DNA from: Candidatus Omnitrophota bacterium
GTDB taxonomy: Bacteria; Omnitrophota; Gorgyraeia; B26-G9
Assembly (NCBI GenBank): GCA_023136735.1
Contig: JAGLQQ010000135.1
Location: 1 to 19,891, forward strand
Direction of reading: 5' to 3'
Length of the DNA stretch: 19,891 nucleotides
In this document: positions 15,287 through 19,891 of the stretch, one piece after another
How positions within the stretch are numbered: position 1 is the first letter of the stretch
How the letters are laid out: the number at the start of each line of letters is the position of its first letter
The notes under the pieces: generated by a model
What the model saw: the letters and a program-made list of their open reading frames with translations, nothing else
Told to the model about the DNA's origin: nothing
Database searches by the model: none
Program-made: the position numbers and the translations under genes

Positions 15287-15970
15287 TCATTGCAGATATT
15301 GGTCGATTTTTTTTAGTTCCTGATCATTTATTAATTCAGGGCTCTTGGATCGCATTCTTTTCAATATACGATCGCGATCCTCTGGCTTGATTTTTTTAGT
15401 TTTTAAAAACCCGATTGTATGGCATTTTGTACATTTATTTTCAAAAACCTCTTCTAGTTTATCACGCTTAGTAATTTTTAATTTTAAGTTTTTATTATTA
15501 CTTGGATTTGTCCAGTATTCAGAGATTTGAACCGCATCATCAACTCCAATCAAAAAAGGATATTTATGCCGCATTCTTTCAATAGCTCTCGACCAGCCAC
15601 TCTTAGTTTTTATTTCATAGAGCATTTTTTCTTTACCAACCCTCTGATGACAGGTAAGGCATAAATCATTAAACAATTCCTTAGAATCAATTCCATAATT
15701 GGTAGTCAGAAAAAGACTTATCTTTTCAATATCTTTTCCGCTGATCCAATCAGGTGCTTTACTTTTCATTCTCTGAACAGTGATCTGCCATTGCCTGGGT
15801 CTTTTTCTAAGTTGGAATACCCTCTTCAGATCATGGCACCGAAAACACTTTTCTTGAAATATTTTTCCTTCAGAATACTCTGATGAATATATTGGAGACA
15901 GAAAAATGCAGAGGAACAAACCGCACACTGCTAAATAAAAGATGCATAATTTAACTTTCCCATTTGCCAT
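15287..15970 (-). CDS. Secreted triheme c-type cytochrome, 227 aa
   Basis: An exported electron-transfer protein. A hydrophobic signal segment covers about residues 6-30, possibly retained as an anchor. Three heme-binding CxxCH sites follow: CFRCH (42-46), CLTCH (104-108) and CTKCH (180-184). Each is followed 22-25 residues later by a similar helix with RM-[KR]-x-K-x-P (Met68, Met133, Met206), so the protein is three tandem copies of one monoheme unit and each heme may have His/Met ligands. Such a unit resembles small cytochrome domains of the quinohemoprotein amine dehydrogenase type, but I cannot assign a named family. The ATG at 15970 is preferred to a TTG three codons upstream because AAGG lies nine bases before it. 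It follows the 978-residue secreted protein by 25 bases, so the two are probably co-expressed. Confidence 0.82.
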   Translation of the reverse strand: MANGKVKLCIFYLAVCGLFLCIFLSPIYSSEYSEGKIFQEKCFRCHDLKRVFQLRKRPRQWQITVQRMKSKAPDWISGKDIEKISLFLTTNYGIDSKELFNDLCLTCHQRVGKEKMLYEIKTKSGWSRAIERMRHKYPFLIGVDDAVQISEYWTNPSNNKNLKLKITKRDKLEEVFENKCTKCHTIGFLKTKKIKPEDRDRILKRMRSKSPELINDQELKKIDQYLQ

Positions 15971-15995
15971 ATTACTCAACCTTAATCTATTCCTT

Positions 15996-18932
15996 TCAAT
16001 TATATTCTTTTATAAAACCCTGTTCACCTCTAAGCATAACGGTAGTAACATCATATACATCTTCTTTTGTTCTGGCATTTTTTCCTTCTAAAAAAAATGT
16101 CATCATCACAATATCCACCAGCCGTTTCTTATTCGGAATAAATTCTTTAACATCAGGTAAAGAAACATAGCTTTTAGAATCTCCCGAATATTTAATGTCA
16201 TACAAATCATAATTAGGAAATTGGGCATTAAATTCTTCAGGAATAAATAGATAATCAAATTCTCGATCACTTACAGGAAGAGTTCCCTCATCCATAACAG
16301 CTCCCGGCATTATTATTGAATATGTCAATCTGGCATCTTCTATATCTTCAACAAGCTTTCCAATTAAATGCAGTCCTTTATCAGGATTTACACGAAAGTA
16401 ACCCGGCATTTGAAAGTGAAAATACTTCTGAGGACTGTTATCATCAACGTAAATATTATAGGCACCATCACCTGTACCCAACACATCACCGCTTTTATCA
16501 CCAAACCAGCATTTTTCTTTAATCTTATATACTCCCGGTATATCCGCAATCGTCATGTTAGGTGACATTTTCAAAAGACCAATTTTGTTGCTTATCCCGC
16601 TTGAAACAAACTCTCTTCCATCGGGATAAACTATTGTTTTAGTGCAATTAATTCCTTCCGTAGAAGGAAAAACAAAGCCTCCTATACCTAAAGGATCACC
16701 TATTTCGTATATAACGCCTTGAGACGGAGCACCCGCTTCAAAAATAAAAAACTCACGTCCTTTAACCTTCAACAATGATTCTGTAAGCGGTGCAACAATT
16801 CGATTAGCATTAGACCCTTTTGGAATTACCATTGCCATTGATGAATAAATGCCATAATGCGTCTTATTTTCTTTTAGATTTCGATACACAAAACCACCCA
16901 TAAAACGATACATATCTTCCGGTGAATCACCATATTTACTAGCACCAAATTGATTACCAAATGCGTTATATGCTGGAGACGTTGTCCAATAACCATCCCT
17001 AAATATAGCGCTTGAATCAGCAACGAATGTACGAGTCATTATTCCCGGTCTTATTGCAGAAACATAAAAATACGCTTGAGTAGTAAATTTTTCGGGAAAA
17101 TCATAAGAATACACATTATTCTCTGACCTTGTGATCACCTCTTCCTGTGAGGGAAGCTCTGCGCTAAGCAAAGCATCAATTGCATTTGCTCCATCAAGAG
17201 TTGAAGCGATATACATTACATCTCCACTGTAATAAGGCAGTGGTAAATTTGTACAGTTTGTGTAATCCATTGTCTCAGGTTCAATTTCTTTACCATCAGA
17301 GATACGTCCTTCTGTAAGAAGATTAAAACGTGCTTTAGGCTTGACCAGCGGATTCATTGGACGCTTAAACTTCCTGCCATGTACTATCAATTTTGTATCC
17401 TGCGGAGCAATAACACAACTACCTACCTGATTTCCAATCCATAATGTTCCATCAGGGTCCTTATATTCAGCAGAAACTCTGGCAATATATTCACCCGGTT
17501 CTTCAAATACAACTTTTTCTTTAGAATAAAAATATCCGAACCTGTTTGCTTTGCCTTTCAAATTCCATTCTTTAACATTATCTATTTCAGAGTTCACATA
17601 TTCCCTAATATCTATTCTCACATCAGCCCGACAAGGAGGATGAACAAAAACCGAACTCGGGTAAGCATTTCCTACCTCAAAAGGCGAACCGGGCTTAACA
17701 CTCGTAGCAAAACTAAGACGGTTAGCCACCCAAAGGTGGTATGTCCCTCCCCCTGTATATCGATGTCCCCAAATATCATTGATCCAGCCTTGCATTTCGA
17801 TCTTATAATGGCCATAATGGTCAAATTTCATCTTAAAATTATCAGCACCTGAACTTCCTCCAGTAACCGATTGTTTCCTAAAGGGCCTTTTTCCTAATTT
17901 TTTCTTTGTTCCATCCGGAAACGTAACCTTAACTGAGAATTCGCCGCTTTTATAATCTAATGGTATCGGCACACAAAAAGGAAGTATTTTTTCAACAAAA
18001 GAAATGCTCGCTTTGTCAGCAAAAAAAGCAGGAAAATCAGGCTCAATATTCAGAACTTCTCCATGTTGAATAATAAACCTATCCGACACACTATGGCGGG
18101 GCATTAATCGAAAATTATTCTTATCTTCATCAGAAACAATTCCCTGCGTTCCCATTTCAATTTTTTCCATAAACAACATCCAAACCATTTTGGGGAGTTT
18201 TGGTTTCCCCACCACAAAAACAGGCAAGGTATAATTTTTTTGAGAAAGCGGCAATTGTTCATGAAAAGGAGGATGGAAATAATTATCCGGATCAAGACGA
18301 AGTTGAGAAATTGTCGACAACCTGTCTTCATAGGTTTTACTGTCTTTTAAAAAAACTGCCCGGGTATCTAAGTGAAACCGATAATATCCCGCAGGTAAAT
18401 ATTGCGGTAATTTACCTCGAAGAGTAAACTTTACTTTTACTGAATCTTCTAAAAATTCTATTTGTTCTAAGGGCTTAGAATCAGAAAGATGAAACACTGA
18501 TTCATACCTGCCTAATATTTTATTATTTTCCCCCTGCTGAGGCCACGAAAAGAACTCTATAGGCATCCCTGTCGGGGTAAGGACAGTTGACATGAAATTA
18601 TTATTAATCAGATGCGGACGGCCTTGAGCATCAAATATTCTCTCAGTTTTTAAAACAAGCTTTAATCCCTTTAGGTATTTTTTGTATTTTAAGAACTCTT
18701 TTGATTCTATGTTTAGCTGAACATCTAAAGAAACATAATCTCCGGCACGAAATCTTTGTTCATTCATTGTGCACTCAGCAGTCCAAGAACCCCCTCCCAG
18801 TATTTTGTCTGACAATGACCATTGAATCGGTTGTTCTTCTCTTGCCTGCAAAGGGTAAACACCCTGAAATAGAACTACAGCAATGGAACAGATAGAAAAT
18901 AATAAAAAAAATTTAAAAAAATAATATCTCAC
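15996..18932 (-). CDS. Large secreted protein of unknown function, 978 aa
   Basis: I do not recognise this gene. It begins with a clear signal peptide (hydrophobic core about residues 5-22, likely cleavage after LQA at 30), so it is exported. The mature chain is almost free of further hydrophobic helices and looks beta-rich, with Ig- or FN3-like strands such as HYKIEMQGWINDIWG, PGEYIARVSAEYKDPDG and IPGVYKIKEKCWFG. It has about seven scattered cysteines, no CxxCH and no enzyme signature I can name. Conserved-looking aromatic and glycine-rich patches (GGFVYRNLKENKTHYGIY, GDPLGIGGFVFPS) lie at about residues 690-790. Start is GTG at 18932 with AAAGGA five bases before. The triheme cytochrome gene follows by 25 bases, which suggests a shared role in extracellular or periplasmic redox chemistry. 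Confidence 0.8.
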   Translation of the reverse strand: MRYYFFKFFLLFSICSIAVVLFQGVYPLQAREEQPIQWSLSDKILGGGSWTAECTMNEQRFRAGDYVSLDVQLNIESKEFLKYKKYLKGLKLVLKTERIFDAQGRPHLINNNFMSTVLTPTGMPIEFFSWPQQGENNKILGRYESVFHLSDSKPLEQIEFLEDSVKVKFTLRGKLPQYLPAGYYRFHLDTRAVFLKDSKTYEDRLSTISQLRLDPDNYFHPPFHEQLPLSQKNYTLPVFVVGKPKLPKMVWMLFMEKIEMGTQGIVSDEDKNNFRLMPRHSVSDRFIIQHGEVLNIEPDFPAFFADKASISFVEKILPFCVPIPLDYKSGEFSVKVTFPDGTKKKLGKRPFRKQSVTGGSSGADNFKMKFDHYGHYKIEMQGWINDIWGHRYTGGGTYHLWVANRLSFATSVKPGSPFEVGNAYPSSVFVHPPCRADVRIDIREYVNSEIDNVKEWNLKGKANRFGYFYSKEKVVFEEPGEYIARVSAEYKDPDGTLWIGNQVGSCVIAPQDTKLIVHGRKFKRPMNPLVKPKARFNLLTEGRISDGKEIEPETMDYTNCTNLPLPYYSGDVMYIASTLDGANAIDALLSAELPSQEEVITRSENNVYSYDFPEKFTTQAYFYVSAIRPGIMTRTFVADSSAIFRDGYWTTSPAYNAFGNQFGASKYGDSPEDMYRFMGGFVYRNLKENKTHYGIYSSMAMVIPKGSNANRIVAPLTESLLKVKGREFFIFEAGAPSQGVIYEIGDPLGIGGFVFPSTEGINCTKTIVYPDGREFVSSGISNKIGLLKMSPNMTIADIPGVYKIKEKCWFGDKSGDVLGTGDGAYNIYVDDNSPQKYFHFQMPGYFRVNPDKGLHLIGKLVEDIEDARLTYSIIMPGAVMDEGTLPVSDREFDYLFIPEEFNAQFPNYDLYDIKYSGDSKSYVSLPDVKEFIPNKKRLVDIVMMTFFLEGKNARTKEDVYDVTTVMLRGEQGFIKEYN

Positions 18933-18978
18933 GTTTTCCTTTTCTAGTGGTCACAAAGGGGTCAAGTCTGTAATTACG
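18933..18978. other. Spacer between transposase and secreted-protein gene with a TnpA_REP-type flank
   Basis: These 46 bases hold a GTAATTAC palindrome (18970-18977) and the sequence GGGGTCAAGTCTG (18958-18970). From memory, GGGGTCAAGTC-like sequences are often found beside TnpA_REP-type transposase genes in uncultured bacteria, so this may be part of the element's end; that is inference. The AAAGGA ribosome site of the secreted-protein gene lies at the low-coordinate edge. On the minus strand a TTGACC (-35-like) is present but has no matching -10 box. Confidence 0.35.
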
Positions 18979-19891
18979 TCATCTGGTGTCTTTTAAAATT
19001 TTATCGTACCTTTTATTATCCCTTACCATCCGATAAGAACGACTAATTGTTTCCACTGACACATTTAATTTCCGAGCAATATCCACATTTTTATAGTTTA
19101 GTTTTTCTCTACAATATCTAATCGAAAAATCTCTTACTGTATAATAGTCCTTATGCCTGTTACAATACTGCTCTTTTGTGATCTTTAAACAATTTAAGAA
19201 AAACTCCACAGCTTCTTCTATGCTTTCCGAGGGCAAGACATCCTTTAACTCTAGAGAGGAAATCTCAGTTAAATCTTTATCAAAAAATATCTTTTTGATT
19301 TTATCTTTAAACTTCTCACTACCTAAAACTGCCGGCCAGTTTGTTCCTTTTAAGCGTTTATCAAAATACTCAGAAACATCTTCTTTTACATAGCAGCTAT
19401 ATTCATTAATTGCTGATTTTTTATGCTGCCCCCAATAAGCCAATGCTTCATCAACACAAAGCCAATCAAGCCGTCTTTTTCTACTGAGATAATATTTATG
19501 ACTTGTCCAGTGATATTCGCCCTCTTCTCCTACTAAACCTGCTTTTATTGGATTGCGGTGAATATATCTAACACATTCCATAAAGTAACTGTCTGCCTCT
19601 ATCAAAATTGACTTATATCTTCCCTTGAACAATGCGCCTTCTAATTTATGCTTCCTATTGGTTTTTTGAGTATAAACTCCATTAATATGACGCATTGCTC
19701 TGGAAATATTTGCATCCGGAGCAGAAATTAGTAAATGGTAATGATTAGACATCAAACAGTAAGAATAAATTTTAATATTAAATAACTTTACTGCTTCGGC
19801 AAGAACAGACAAAAACAAATAATAATCACCATCGTCTAAAAATATTTTCTCCCGACGACGGCCTCGATTCATAATATGGTAAAAAGCATTC
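18979..19891 (-). CDS. TnpA_REP-family (Y1/HUH) transposase, 5' end beyond window
   Basis: A single-strand DNA transposase of the IS200/IS605-like Y1 superfamily, of the REP-associated type. The reading frame stays open past the ATG at 19872 to the window edge, where the residues AFYHIMNRGRR give the typical start region of the family, so the true start lies outside. Counting from that ATG, the HUH metal-binding pair is in SNHYHLL (His44, His46). FKGRYKS at 82-88 and the helix EADSYFMECVRYIHRNP at 92-108 carry the catalytic tyrosine candidates (Tyr96 more likely, Tyr103 possible). About 150 further residues end in a helix-turn-helix resembling the DnaA C-terminal DNA-binding region (VRDFSIRYCREKLNYKNVDIARKLNVS, split by a turn). 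Stop is at 18979. It appears intact where visible. It may be domesticated rather than mobile, as no terminal repeats are clear. Confidence 0.88.
   Translation of the reverse strand, partial: NAFYHIMNRGRRREKIFLDDGDYYLFLSVLAEAVKLFNIKIYSYCLMSNHYHLLISAPDANISRAMRHINGVYTQKTNRKHKLEGALFKGRYKSILIEADSYFMECVRYIHRNPIKAGLVGEEGEYHWTSHKYYLSRKRRLDWLCVDEALAYWGQHKKSAINEYSCYVKEDVSEYFDKRLKGTNWPAVLGSEKFKDKIKKIFFDKDLTEISSLELKDVLPSESIEEAVEFFLNCLKITKEQYCNRHKDYYTVRDFSIRYCREKLNYKNVDIARKLNVSVETISRSYRMVRDNKRYDKILKDTR

Noticed and set aside
15996..18932. The large secreted protein as a multiheme cytochrome or quinoprotein
   Set aside because: It contains no CxxCH site and no repeated tryptophan-docking propeller motif; only its neighbour binds heme.
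18930..18970. TTGACC on the minus strand as promoter of the 978-residue protein gene
   Set aside because: At 16-18 bases downstream the sequence is AAAAGG-like, with no -10 box; the true promoter is not visible.

Overview
The window is a densely coded, AT-rich piece of a bacterial chromosome with 17 protein genes and no RNA gene or CRISPR array that I can see. AsmA-like, BamE-like and lipoprotein genes, a LysM/L,D-transpeptidase and a secreted c-type cytochrome point to a Gram-negative (diderm) cell. The gene set and style (carbamoyltransferase with DUF5989, divergent PAP2 protein, GT-C glycosyltransferases, TnpA_REP-type transposase) fit an uncultured lineage such as Omnitrophota or a neighbour. 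That placement is inference only; there is no marker gene here that proves it.

Layout. 158-3190 (+): a 1010-residue AsmA/TamB-like envelope protein built of about 220-residue tandem modules. 3215-3544 (-): a small BamE-like lipoprotein. 3677-5869 (+): a three-gene set of a small membrane protein, a NodU/CmcH-type carbamoyltransferase and a DUF5989 membrane protein. 5872-9631 (-): a run of divergent-PAP2 protein, LysM/L,D-transpeptidase, acetyl-CoA carboxylase alpha subunit (accA), biotin transporter subunit (bioY), a terminator, then NAD(P)H-hydrate epimerase (nnrE). 9753-12886 (+): ComM-like AAA+ ATPase followed by a membrane GT-C glycosyltransferase. 12891-15171 (-): a polyprenyl-phosphate-sugar synthase type GT2 followed by a second GT-C enzyme. 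15287-18932 (-): a 978-residue secreted protein of unknown function followed by a secreted triheme cytochrome. 18979-19891 (-): a TnpA_REP-family transposase cut by the window edge.

How the genes may work together. accA and bioY tie fatty-acid initiation to uptake of its cofactor biotin. The GT2 enzyme would charge a lipid carrier with a sugar, and one or both GT-C enzymes would use it outside the membrane. The carbamoyltransferase set probably decorates a surface or secreted glycan or metabolite. The large secreted protein and the triheme cytochrome look like one exported redox unit and are the least explained part of the window.

Regulation. Several sigma70-like promoters with near-consensus boxes and 17-base spacers can be read directly. 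Four genes that head transcription units have the -10 box ending only 7-10 bases before the ATG, with no convincing Shine-Dalgarno sequence, so their mRNAs are probably leaderless or nearly so. Most genes inside operons carry ordinary Shine-Dalgarno sequences. Three convergent gene pairs meet with gaps of only 2-24 bases. No stretch above 300 bases lacks a gene; the 115 bases at 15172-15286 hold nothing I can identify.
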